Below the pieces are notes generated by a model, which saw only the letters and a program-made list of their open reading frames with translations, was not told the origin of the DNA and made no database searches. This document shows, one piece after another, positions 23,487 through 34,308 of a DNA stretch of 64,000 nucleotides; positions within the stretch are counted from its first letter, which is position 1; every line of letters starts with the position of its first letter. The DNA lies in NCBI RefSeq assembly GCF_008831285.2, contig NC_045139.1:34507706-34571705 (forward strand), written 5' to 3'. This stretch comes from Nymphaea colorata (lineage: Eukaryota; Streptophyta; Magnoliopsida; Nymphaeales; Nymphaeaceae). A program made the translations under genes and the position numbers.

Positions 23487-23800
23487 TAGGGATGTCAACG
23501 AATCATACGTGAATTCAATAATACGCTTAGCCACTTCTGTTTTTCGTATACACTCGTGCAAATAAAGAAAAATCAATATCCAAATCTAAATCCAAATTCA
23601 TAAATCCGAACCTGACCTGAATCCATTTTTAATTCCACATCTCAATCCAAATGGAAATTTGAACGGGTATTTATTTAAATCTGAACTTGAAACAGATTGA
23701 ATATCATTTCTTAAATTTGAATATGATACAATTTCCTCAATTTTTTTTTTCATATCCGGATTTTGTAAAGCAGTTTGGTCGGATATCAAATCCAAATTGG
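23487..23800. mobile_element. broken hAT-like MITE, TAGGGATGTCA family
   Basis: The left end TAGGGATGTCAACGAATC is clear and the interior has AATCCAAATCC-type units. The right end is missing and appears to be replaced by another element starting near 23813. It is non-coding. Confidence 0.6.
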
Positions 23801-23812
23801 AAAGGAACAATC

Positions 23813-24050
23813 TTAGGGGTAATTGGTTACTCCGGATTTGAAATCTTATGTGGACCTGACATGGTATCCTTTTACTGATATGGCAAAAGATCTATGGTAT
23901 AATCCATGGTTTGTCAAACTACTTATGATCCTTATTTTACTTCTTTGCATTGATAAAAGGTTGGGTTTAGGATCAGAAAGGGGAGAGTCTAATCTTAATT
24001 CCACGGTTTTCAAATCCTGAGAATCTCAAATAAAGATTATCAAACGCCCC
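23813..24050. mobile_element. MITE-like element ending CAAACGCCCCC
   Basis: It begins near TTAGGGGTAATTGGTTACTC and ends TTATCAAACGCCCCCATC, an imperfect inverted pair of the widespread plant 'GGGGGCGTTTGATAA' type. It sits between two pieces of the TAGGGATGTCA family, suggesting nested insertion. Boundaries are approximate. Confidence 0.45.
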
Positions 24051-24092
24051 CATCAGATTTGTAAAGACTGACATTCAAGCATCTCATTCTAT

Positions 24093-24450
24093 TAGAGATG
24101 TCATTGGTTCGGATTTGAATTGAATGTAACGAGTACCATATTCGATTAGATTCAGAATGAATAAAGAAAAGCTTATACCCCATATCCAAATCTGATTCTT
24201 TATTCACAATTCGAATCCATCTGAACCCAACTTTTGTTTTCAAATCTTATTTTGAATCCAACTTTTATATATGCAACTGAATCCAAACAGCATTTTGATA
24301 TATTAAGAACCGGTTTTCAAAATTATACGGATACTCAAAATAAATCTGAATCCTGATTTCTTAAATCCAAACACAAACTCATCTTTTAATTGGATTTTAA
24401 TTCTTTTTCCACATCTTTTCTTAAGTGTATTCAATTCGAATATGATTCAT
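24093..24450. mobile_element. degraded hAT-like MITE, TAGGGATGTCA family
   Basis: It starts TAGAGATGTCATTGGTTCGG and has the GAATCCAAATC-type interior. No good right end is visible, so the end is approximate. Confidence 0.55.
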
Positions 24451-24524
24451 TGGCGAAGTAGCACACTCATCACTACCAGGCTGAGGGACTTCTTTCTTTT
24501 CAAATCATCCATTTCAGTTCCTTA

Positions 24525-24690
24525 GGGGCGGAAGGAAGGTGTGGCTAAAAACTTTAAAAGTTGGTACGCAAATCTAAAAATTTTTAGTTTAATATATATA
24601 AAAAAAAAATTATTTCGACCCCTGTTAAAATTTTGAACGCCTCTGTGACAAAAAAAATTCCTGGCTCTATCCTTGAGTCCCTGCTTCATC
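24525..24690. repeat. dispersed 'GAGCCA' repeat copy
   Basis: It opens TAGGGGCGGAAGGAAGGTG and closes ATTCCTGGCTCTATCCTTGA. AT-rich interior, same family as 16646-16818 and 51127-51307. Confidence 0.5.
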
Positions 24691-26333
24691 GGTGCTAATG
24701 ACAAATTAGTTCATAACATTTATTTAGCTAAGCTTGGAAGACAGATCAATTAATCATTCTTGTGAGTTTGCCCTAATCATGTTACCAACGTCCAGCCATT
24801 TTCGACCATAGCGTTCTGGTGTTAGGTGGCTATGGCCGTATCTTCCGCTTCGGAAGGGGAATGGCAAGAGGGGTTGGTGAAATCGGCCTACCTCTTGGTC
24901 AGACGTTAATGTTAGACATAATATACATGCTAGGTGAACAGACCAGCTGGTAGATCCATCTTTCCACAATTCTTCTCTAATTAATTATATAGTTCGGTGA
25001 TGAACTTTTATAACCCGTGCGTGCCTTTGTCAAATAATTTCTTGAAGCTTGATATTCCTGGACAAAAAAACTGCACACATATATATATATATATATATAT
25101 ATGTATATGTTTGATACAAAACGGTGGAAAGTTGTCCAGTGTTTGCGTCACGTGGAGGGCTGCCTTCTGACTCCTCGCCTGTGTGTTGTGTTGCGTTTTT
25201 GATCAGCGAACAGCCGGCAGCTCGTGGAGGGAACCAAAACCCAGCGACCCCGTCATCGACACTATCACTTGACGAAAATGCCCTTCCGTCGAGAAGTCTC
25301 TGTTAAAGGACCAAAATGGACCGACGGACCTTGCTTTCAGAACCATCCCCTGATTTACTTAAAAAATAAGAACGCTACTTGCATTTAAGCGGTATTTCAG
25401 GCGCGCGCACAATCTTTTTATTTGTTGCAAATGACGGCTTTCCATGTTATGCCGCGGCTAATATGACAAGGCAAGTTCCGCATCTAAATGAAAGAAAAAA
25501 CTGAATTACATAAAGGCTTGGATACAATTTAGGTGGGTATTCTTTGTGGCCCTTAGTTTTAATGAGTTACCCCACTTGGCTGCAATGTCATTATCGCTTA
25601 TTTTGAAATATCTAAGATCTTTATGAACTTGGCTGACTGGTTACACTTCATATCTGAAAAAGATTTAAGAGTTTGATTGATGGTAGGATCTTATATATCA
25701 GGCCAACTTGCTGATAAGAATAAAGTAAAATATGTTGGAATTTAATTGATGATTGTGCATTTGAAATTCATACCTTCCGATCTTTAGAATGTTATATAGT
25801 GTCGCATAGAGATTTTGCCACTTTTTTCTTGGAGTGGTGGTACCTACCGTGACCACCTAAGTGGCGCAAAGTTTTTGTCATTGAAGACCTTCAGTGACTC
25901 ACATCTTGCGCCACTAAATGTGATGCATCATCTTGTGGCATTCCTTCTAAGAAAATAGAGATAAAGCACATTACAATAAGAAGGGCAGCTAGAGCAGGTT
26001 AATAATTTCTCAATGTAAAATTTTTCACCCATACAGTTTTTTGCCCTTGTAGGAGGGATTCTCCGATTTATGCGGAAGGGCATATGGACATTTCCAGTTC
26101 ATAACACATGATCCCTTGTTTGGGCGTATTCTAAAATGTGTGAACGGCCGGTAAAGCGCGAAATCTGAGAAAGGGTGGGGTTATCCTAAAATTTACTGAG
26201 TAACGGTTTTGACTTGTCCTCTACAAAAAGTCATTGGGGTAGTCTCGTCCTTTCCTTTAACGGTAAGACGGACGACCGTTCGTGCGTCGCCTGCCTGGTA
26301 GGTAGAAGAGGCGATTACAGTCCGAGCTTTGCG
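24691..26333. other. intergenic DNA upstream of the transaldolase gene
   Basis: No supported gene. It contains an AT microsatellite (25078-25102) and an imperfect foldback around 25815-25950 whose arms include AGTGGCGCAA (25860-25869) and TTGCGCCACT (25906-25915) around a TGAAGACCTTCA centre. The last few hundred bases are the presumed transaldolase promoter. Confidence 0.5.
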
Positions 26334-26340
26334 TATAAAT
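26334..26340 (+). promoter_or_regulatory. TATA box of the transaldolase gene
   Basis: TATAAAT lies 51 bp upstream of the transaldolase ATG. A start about 30 bp downstream would leave a short 5' leader rich in CT. The position and context are plausible for a plant core promoter. Confidence 0.55.
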
Positions 26341-26390
26341 TCTTCCTCGCGCTTACAGTCTCTGCTGGCGGCTCTCTCTCACTCTCTCCC

Positions 26391-29300
26391 ATGGCGTGCA
26401 TTTCCCACGCAGCTTCTCCTTCCTCCAATCTAAGGCTTCGATCTTCTGACTCCCGAGCTCCGGCTTCTCTTCCCTCGGCGGTCAATTTCCAGAGGAGCAG
26501 CTCGTCGTTGAGGTCTCTGTCTCTTCTCGAGAATCGCGTGGTGCGGTCCCGTTTCAGGTAGAGATTTTCTCTAGAACTTTTGTTTTTATCTCCTTTCCTC
26601 GATTTTTTGATCTTCATGGAGATCATCAGCTCGCCTTTCCCTTGATGTTGATGTGGTTGACGTTTCTTTTCGGGTTTATTTTTGTCGACTTGTGGTATCC
26701 TGTTGATCGGTGATTGTTTTGTTCGTTTTCGTGCTTATTTTTCTCCCTATCGTTTCTTTACATGAGGATCAGAAACTGCTGCAGGGTTAGTTCAGGAAAT
26801 GGGACATTTTCCTAACGCGACTAAGTTATTTATCTTTTTTATAAATAGTAACATGGAATGTTGTAGGTCCTAAATGATCTTATCTCCTAAATCATTTGTT
26901 TAGTATGAATCCACAGATGTGTTTGGACATGGTTTAGATGAGGTACCCGTCACGTGTAAAAATATTATAGAGCAGCCGAAGGTCAACAGCTCGTATCGTA
27001 CTAAAGCTTTTTATGATGAAAGAATGCGCATTATTTCTTATACTATCCAAAGTATGGTGTTTGGTAGACAAAGAACCGTGAATGCTTATAGAGATCTAAA
27101 TTAAGCAAAAAGTACTACAATGGCTTCCTTTTTTTAACATTTTTGGACGTTGAGACGATAAAATTGTATAGGAGCTGCTAATTTGCCATTAACATACTTC
27201 ATTACGTTTTGCTGTTTGCGACTGCCAGGTTGTCCAGATAAAGTGGATAAGGTGGAATATTGCGTGATGCATGTTGAAGATTTCATAGCTCTTTCATGTT
27301 TATATCAGTAAATATTAATTGGATCACCAAGAAGTGCTTGGACGGACCCATTTATCCTGAAAACCTTAATAATTTGGGAAACTGCATGAGGGAGCAAATT
27401 GCGGCTCCCAATTTATATCGCATAATCTGAAATATTTTTCGTGGTTATCAAACGCCCACTTAGTGTTGGTTCAATTGTAAGGAAATATTCCTTGCTGCAG
27501 CGTGCATGGACCTAGATTACGCCCTCCAATGTGGCTGGATGAATCTGATTTGTTCTCCTTGATGGATCTTAATGAGCTTAACCGAATGGTCATTTTTTTC
27601 CCACTTTATTTGGAATTTATTTCCTACGTGGACTTGATGATTTTTTTGCCTGTTAGGATCACTCATTACTAATTTCTTCTTCATCGTGTTTTCCTTGCTG
27701 CATGCAGCATCAGGTGCTCTCAATCGAATGGAAATGGAGCTCAAATAAAGAAGACAACTCTTCATGATCTCTATGAGCAGCAAGGACAGAGTCCTTGGTA
27801 TGACAATCTCTGCCGTCCAGTCACTGACTTGAAGCCGTTGATTGCAAATGGTGTTAGAGGTGTCACCAGCAACCCAACGGTATTGTGGAGAGATTTCCCT
27901 AATTCTGCATCTGCATGGTTTATAAGACCTAAGCAGTCAGTTTCTAAAGAGGAAAAATGGTTTGGGCACCACTAAGTCAATGTACAGTTTTTCTGTAAAT
28001 TGTATCACATTGTTGTGCACTGCATATCAGATCATCCAAAGTCTGCACTCTATCAGGTCACTAGCATTGGTATATTTTGTTTGTGGTTTCAAACTTCTTC
28101 TTTTCCTTTGCATATAATTTATGTGACGTTTTTTGTTTAGCATATGGAAAAAGAAAACAACTTTCACAATGTCTAGATGTGGTTAAATCTGCTTTGTTTT
28201 TGTATCTGATCTAGATAAGAATAAGTACACTATGTTTATGTACAGATGAGAGTCTTCTGCGGTTCTTAGGAGTTGCTAGCTCATTTTGCGAACACGAGAA
28301 ATTGCATCTGTTGGTTATTCACATGATAAGTTTCTGTGGCTTATAATAGAATATTCATCCTGTGATTTCAGTGTCATTTGTTTATTATGTGGATGTTCCT
28401 AGATTAACTATTAAAGGTTAGTTTGCCTCAGTCACTAGGCTGTGGAATCTGCGATGTGGCTGAATCAAATTAAGGAAATCTTGCATGCTTAAGTTTCTGG
28501 TCCTTGGTCTGGGTTGCAGTTGAGGTGGAGAATTTACTTATCTTAACCATAGGGCCTTTGAAGTTCATATGGTGACCCAAATAATGGATCAAGCAAAGGT
28601 ATTGGGCTATACAAAGCTTTAGGGATTATTAGTACTCTAAATCTGCTGCATTAACTACACCAACATTGACACCAAAGCATTTGAATGCTTGGTCCTTACT
28701 TCATACGGTATCCAAGCTTAATTTGCGTGTTACCTTTATGGTTTGCTTGTTTGGATTTAAATATATCTTATCCTTTATAGTTGTTTGTTTTGTTAGTATT
28801 ATAGTACAACCTCATGAAATTTAGTGATTTTTTATATGTTCATACCTTCATTATTAATCTGAATTGCCTGTTGATAGAACATGGATGATGGAACCAAATG
28901 TTACTAACTTACAGATTTTAGTTCTTGTGTCAAAAGTTTAGGCTAGTCTGATTCCCTTTGTCTGCAGTTTGAAGCCTGGGCTTCTGCCATTTCCTTTTTC
29001 TTCTATTATTTTCTTTTTAGTCCTGAACTCGTGAATAAAAAGGTTTGTAATCTATGTCACATAGGTACGGGTACGGGTGCTGGTACGGGTACCGGTGCGG
29101 GTACGGACCATTTTCAAAAAATTTGGGTGCGGGGGTACGGGTGTACACACACGCGGACATATATATATATATATATGTCAAAAATTTTCAAAATGAATAA
29201 CATATTCACAAAACACAGTATGGAAGTAATTAACATACAAATATATTAGCTTTCTTGATTCTCCGTCGCATCATCAAGATTAGAAGGAGCAACATGTCAC

Positions 29301-32300
29301 GCTTTTAAGATATATTGGCATCGTTATGGTTATGGCAAACACTATTATCGAAGAGTCAAGTTATAGAGAAAGAATGGATTTTTGAAACATTGTATGAAAG
29401 ATTTTAAATGAAAAGTTGTGAGGAACTATGTACAAGAAAAGTTTAGAGTGAAAAAGGAAACAAGAAAAGAGATGGGGATTTTTAATTTTCAACTCAAAAA
29501 CTGGACAACTTTGGACTTGGTCAAAGTTGACCGAGTCCGAAAGTGGACAAAAATGATCTTGGGTACATTGACCGTACTCGGTACTGCGTTAACCGCACCA
29601 GGGCCGTACCCGTACCATACTGGTACTCTTCCTTAAGAGGAGTACCCGTGTGACATAGTTTGTAATTAAAATGGCATCTTGGTCCTACTTCATATGGTTT
29701 CCAAGCTTAACCTTCATGGTTTGCCTGCTTGGATTTAAATATATTTTATCCTTTATGGTTGTTCGTTTTTCTAATATTATAGTAGAACCTCATGAAAGTT
29801 AATGCTTTTTTATATGTTTGTATCTTCATTATTAATCTGAATTGCCTGTTGATAGAACATGGAACCAAATGTTGCTTACAGATTGTAGTTCTTGTGTCAA
29901 AAGTTTAGGCCAATCCAATTCCCTTTGTCTGCAGTTTGAACTGGGCTTCAGCCATTTCTGTTTTCTTCTATTATTTTCTTTTTAGATAATAGGGTTTGTA
30001 ATTAATATGGCATGTCTTCAAACATTATTATGATGCTTGAAATTTTTTCTTAGTTGCATTGATATGTCTGTATGAGCTCGAATGCTTTCAGAGTCTCTGG
30101 ATATCACATGCATCACCTAATACATCTTTCTCTCCCATATGCAGATTTTCCAGAAAGCAATCTCCTCTTCAAGTGCCTATGACGAGCAGTTCAGGTAAAA
30201 TTTTCTTATTTGAATAAAAAAATCTAAATTAAAATTGCTTAAAAGCTGAATGCAGTGAGAGTCAATGGGCTATAGCCTATAAGCCATCACTACATTTGTA
30301 AATGGGCTAATATCTTCTGTGAAAGCTGTTGTTTTCTTATTGGAAATCTCCACCATTTCATAGCAAAAGGTGATTCTGTAATGTCCTGTTTGAGCTCCTT
30401 TCTGTACTACGCCTTGATGCCTGTATGCTATTATGCTCAGAGGACTAGAGAAGTCTAGTTAAATAGGAAAGGTGCAGTTGCACTTAAAACATGGCTAGTA
30501 TTTTTTGCTATGAAGCATGTCGAAGTTCTATCTTGACAAGGTTTTCCAATAAATAGAAAATCCAAAAATTGACAATGCATTACTACCTGAATTTATAAGT
30601 TGATTATTTTAATCCTGATAGAAAAATTAAAACAATTGTCACATACACTGCTCTTGGGTTTTTATCGACATGGATCCTCTCAGTATCAAATGGGATTTTT
30701 CTTTCTCAGGAAAAAAAATTCAAAAATTTTAAAATGTATAAATGATTTAAAAATTATGAAATTTTATCTCTCTAGAATTTTCAAAACATCTAAGTACATA
30801 GACTCATCAAAAGAGTTACCCCACTTGACTCGGGCACGGGTGTAGGAACAAATAAATTGCTTTCTTTTTCATTGAATCATTGATAAGATATTAAAATCCT
30901 AGCTTGTTATTTGCTAGTTGTATTGTTTATGGACAATTCTTTATATAAATAGACACCCTACATCTGTCTGACATGGAAAAATATTGGTGAAAACCTAAAA
31001 TAGGTATTGAAAAATATTAGAAGAAAATTAAAATTTTTAAAAACGATTCCTTTTTCCTAAAAAAGGGAAAAAAATGCAACATTTTCGTTTGGCAAATTCC
31101 CCTTTTTCAGTTTTCCTTTATTTTCCCATTCTTTTCATGTTTTCTAGAAAGATGGTGAATTGGTGATATTTATAACAGTGATTAGAAATTTAGAACCAAA
31201 TTGGTTATACACTAATTATGAACTTGCTTAGCTAGGGAATTTATTAATTTAACAATGTCTTGTTGCTTTCCACAGGAAGCTTGTGGAAGCAGGAAAAGAC
31301 ATAGAAAGTGTGTACTGGGAACTTGTGATAAAGGATATCCAAGATGCCTGCGAGCTCTTTTATCCAATTTATGATCAAACAAATGCTGCTGATGGCTATG
31401 TTTCTGTGGAGGTTTCTCCGAAACTTGCTCATGAGACAGATGGAACTGTGGAGGCTGCAAAGTGGTTGCACAAATTAGTTGACAGGCGGAACGTATACAT
31501 AAAGATACCAGCAACAGCAGACTGTATTCCTTCAATTAAGGAAGTTATCTCTCTTGGAATCAGCGTCAACGTGACTGTAAGTATACCATATGTTCTTAGC
31601 CCAAAACTGCACTTGTTTTTAATCTGCTAACATGATCTTGATTTCTAGGATAATTGTCTTATTCTACATATAACCTTCTGAATGCGATGATTGACAGGAC
31701 TAGTGGTGCATAATTGCTTCTCACCATAAAAACGTAGAAAATTTTCATTCTGGGAATAAATTAGCTAGTCTCAGCATGCTTGATGTGTGTATCAATAGTT
31801 TCTATGGACCCATATTCTCAAATTATATGCCCAAGCTTCTCTTTCGTCTTGCTGGTACTCTTCGCATGTTTTACAGTTAAATCTGAAAAAGGTGCTATCC
31901 ACCTGTTAAAACTTTTTTTTACATATCATTTTTAAGTGTGACTAAAAATGAACCAAAACCTTACAGTCTGGATTTTGTTTTGGTCTATGCACAAAAAGAG
32001 CTTAGAAAATCAAGCATGACTTGAGAAAGGAAAAATAGTGATGGATTACACATTAGTCACCCATGCTTCAGTCTCATTGTCAATGTCAGGTGAATAATAG
32101 TGTCTCTCCTCTTTTACAGAGGTCTGAGCTAAGCTTCAGTGAGCTTTTGCCTGCGGAATAAGTACAAAATTTCCTACATTAATGTCTTGCCTACAGTATT
32201 CATGTCAATCATACTGTTTTGATGCAGCTGATATTCTCCCTTCCAAGATATGAAGCAGTCATCGATGCTTACTTGGATGGTCTTGAGTCCTCTGGTTTAA

Positions 32301-33637
32301 GTGATCTGTCTCAGGTTACAAGTGTTGCTTCCTTCTTTGTCAGTCGAGTTGATACAATCATTGACAAGATGCTAGAAAAGATTGGCACACCTGAGGCCCT
32401 TGCTCTCCGTGGGAAGGTAACTTGTAACTTTTAGCTAGAGGCTGTCTGCCTCCTACTCCCTTTGGGTTTTGTTTATGTGGATGCACAAAGGAAAAGGAGG
32501 AAAACATGAAAGAATGTTTTCATTTGCTTGCTTATTATGATGTAGGCGGCTGTGGCTCAAGCAGTTTTGGCATACCAGTTATACAATAAGAAATTCTCAG
32601 GCCCACGATGGGAGGCTTTGGTTAAGAAAGGAGCAAAGAAGCAGAGGTTGCTCTGGGCCTCCACCAGCGTTAAGAATCCAGCATACTCAGACACCTTATA
32701 CGTCGCTCCTCTCATTGGGCCAGACACGGTGCGTTAGTCTTTTTTACTCTAGCTTGTTTCTGATTGTTGCAATGTATACATATGCTTGGTCTTTTTCATT
32801 GTAATGTATGATATTCGAGTGCTGAACAAGCAGTTATTTAATGTTTACATGGGTTTCTATCTACACTGGAGATCTCGACTTTGCTATGCTATTGCTTCCA
32901 CCTTGTATACAAGTTGGTTAATCGGCACAACAACAAATGACTCGTGATAAGTTAATGCAACTAAAGCCAGGTGAACATAGGACTTGAATTCCCCCGGAAG
33001 CAGGGGGGAGGGGGGGGCTTTGGGGCTTTATTTTCTTGGCGGTGGGTTGTTAACCTCTCGCTCACCTGGAACATAGGTCTTGAATTGCTGCTTCCAGATG
33101 CATAGAAACATTACTGCTAAACAAAACTAGGGTTTTTGCTTGTATTGTGCTTCGTCAGTTTAATATTGATCATCCTAGAGCTCGTCTTACTGTAGAAAAG
33201 AAAAAATCTTCTTTAAGCCATACTTGATAAAGGGTTCTATTTATTATCTAGCAACTGTTTGGAGCAATTTGTTGTCACATATTACTTAGTGCTGAGTTGC
33301 TGTTTGGGTTTGGTTTCTTGGTAAATTTTGTGTTGCTCCTGATTTAATCTATTTCTTAGTAAAATCTGCTTTCTGCTGGCTCCCTTTTTAGGTATCAACA
33401 ATGCCTGACCAAGCTCTTCAGGCGTTCCTTGACCATGGAGTGGTTTCGAGGAGCATCGACTCGAATGTAGCTGAGGGAGAATCTGTTTATGGTGATCTAG
33501 AGAAGCTGGGGATTGATTGGAACGAAGTTGGATCTCAACTGGAAGTTGAGGGAGTCGACTCATTCATGAAGAGCTTTGACAGCCTACTTAACACGCTGCA
33601 GGACAAAGCAAATTCTCTCAAGTTGGTGACCTTGTAA
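26391..33637 (+). CDS. plastid transaldolase (7 exons, 435 aa)
   Basis: Exons: 26391-26557, 27708-27879, 30145-30194, 31276-31576, 32228-32416, 32546-32728, 33392-33637 (1308 nt, all GT-AG). The enzyme moves a dihydroxyacetone unit between sedoheptulose-7-P/glyceraldehyde-3-P and erythrose-4-P/fructose-6-P in the pentose phosphate pathway. Residues 1 to about 60 are rich in Ser, Arg and Ala with few acids, a typical chloroplast transit peptide. The mature part starts near [27 protein letters not shown] (about 107-113) and VSVEVSP (172-178) are family motifs. YIKIPAT (204-210) carries the Schiff-base lysine K206. NVT and SLPRY follow, and the helical C terminus ends LKLVTL. Length matches the long bacterial/plant-type transaldolases (Arabidopsis ~440 aa). 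Intron 2 (2.27 kb) contains a segmental duplication and a MITE. Intron 6 contains a SINE scrap. A TATA box sits 51 bp upstream. Confidence 0.95.
28688..30013. repeat. ~340-bp direct duplication in transaldolase intron 2
   Basis: Copy 1 (about 28688-29051) and copy 2 (about 29676-30013) share long near-identical runs such as CTTCATTATTAATCTGAATT, GCCTGTTGATAGAACATGGA, CTTGTGTCAAAAGTTTAGGC and TTCTATTATTTTCTTTTTAG. Each ends with GTTTGTAAT. The copies differ by scattered substitutions and small indels. A 607-bp MITE (29052-29658) sits at the junction. The duplication is intronic and does not alter exons. Confidence 0.88.
29052..29658. mobile_element. hAT-like MITE (GGTACGGGTAC-rich) at the duplication junction
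   Basis: It starts CTATGTCACATAGGTACGGG and ends GTACCCGTGTGACATAG, a 9-bp perfect terminal inverted repeat extended by GGTAC/GTACC-rich sequence. It is flanked by identical octamers TTTGTAAT at 29044-29051 and 29659-29666, the hAT target-site length. The interior includes repeated GGTACGGG units and a short TA microsatellite (29159-29176). No transposase is present. Confidence 0.85.
32991..33068 (+). mobile_element. 5'-truncated SINE in transaldolase intron 6
   Basis: Only the 3' part of the SINE family is present: CCCCCGGAAGCAGGGGGGAG ... GGCGGTGGGTTGTTAACCTC ... TCGCTCACCTG. This matches the tail-proximal end of 14117-14354 (minus). Direct repeats GAACATAGGACTTGAATT (32973-32990) and GAACATAGGTCTTGAATT (33069-33086) flank it with one mismatch. 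So it is a true truncated insertion rather than decay. It lacks an A tail. Confidence 0.82.
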
Positions 33638-33791
33638 GTTGAGACTATAGCGTCATTTTTTTGCAGCAAGAAATGTTTGGCTAATGGTTCTGGACTTCTC
33701 TTGGTGTAAATCACGGCGAGCGATATGTTTGTGCTAGTAGTATGTCTTGGTATTATCTGGTACAGTGGTACTTTTGTGTTATCTAAGATGA

Positions 33792-33797
33792 AATAAA
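33792..33797 (+). terminator. candidate transaldolase polyadenylation signal
   Basis: AATAAA lies 155 bp downstream of the transaldolase stop, in TGAAATAAAATC, after a T-rich stretch. The distance is normal for a plant 3' UTR. Confidence 0.5.
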
Positions 33798-34303
33798 ATC
33801 ACCCGCTAGATCTCTCTCTCTCTCTCTGGCACCAATCGAGGAGGTGATCTTGCACAAAAACGCTTCCTAATTATTAGACATGACAATAACAAATGAGATC
33901 TAGAGTTTTTCTCTTTCTTCATTAAAGTTCAGAAGATAAATTAAATCTCCAGCTTTGATGGGGGCAGTGATTTTTTTGTTTCCTAAAATACTCTTCTGGT
34001 CCCAGTTTGTACACCTAAGAATGATACCCATAAGTGCTACAGCATGGTTGTTATGGGACTCCTAAACCATTGATTGGCTACATGCCAAAGTCCATGCGGC
34101 TGCAATTTTTTTCGATCGATGAGGTTTAGAATTTAGTTGGATTCAGTTTCAAGTTTTTGGAATTCACATATGAGTTTGGCTAGCTTAGGTCGTGGGCCGG
34201 TTTTGATTCATTCTATTGTTGTGTGATCAACAAAACCTTCTGGGCCGTGGGCTGGTTTGGCTAGCTTAAAACATGTCATTTCCTGGCGAAAAAGTCCTTG
34301 TAG
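33798..34303. other. intergenic, left flank of the retrotransposon
   Basis: No gene. It contains a short CT run (33811-33827) and ends in TTTGG (34304-34308), the left copy of the target-site duplication of the LTR element. Confidence 0.55.
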
Positions 34304-34308
34304 TTTGG

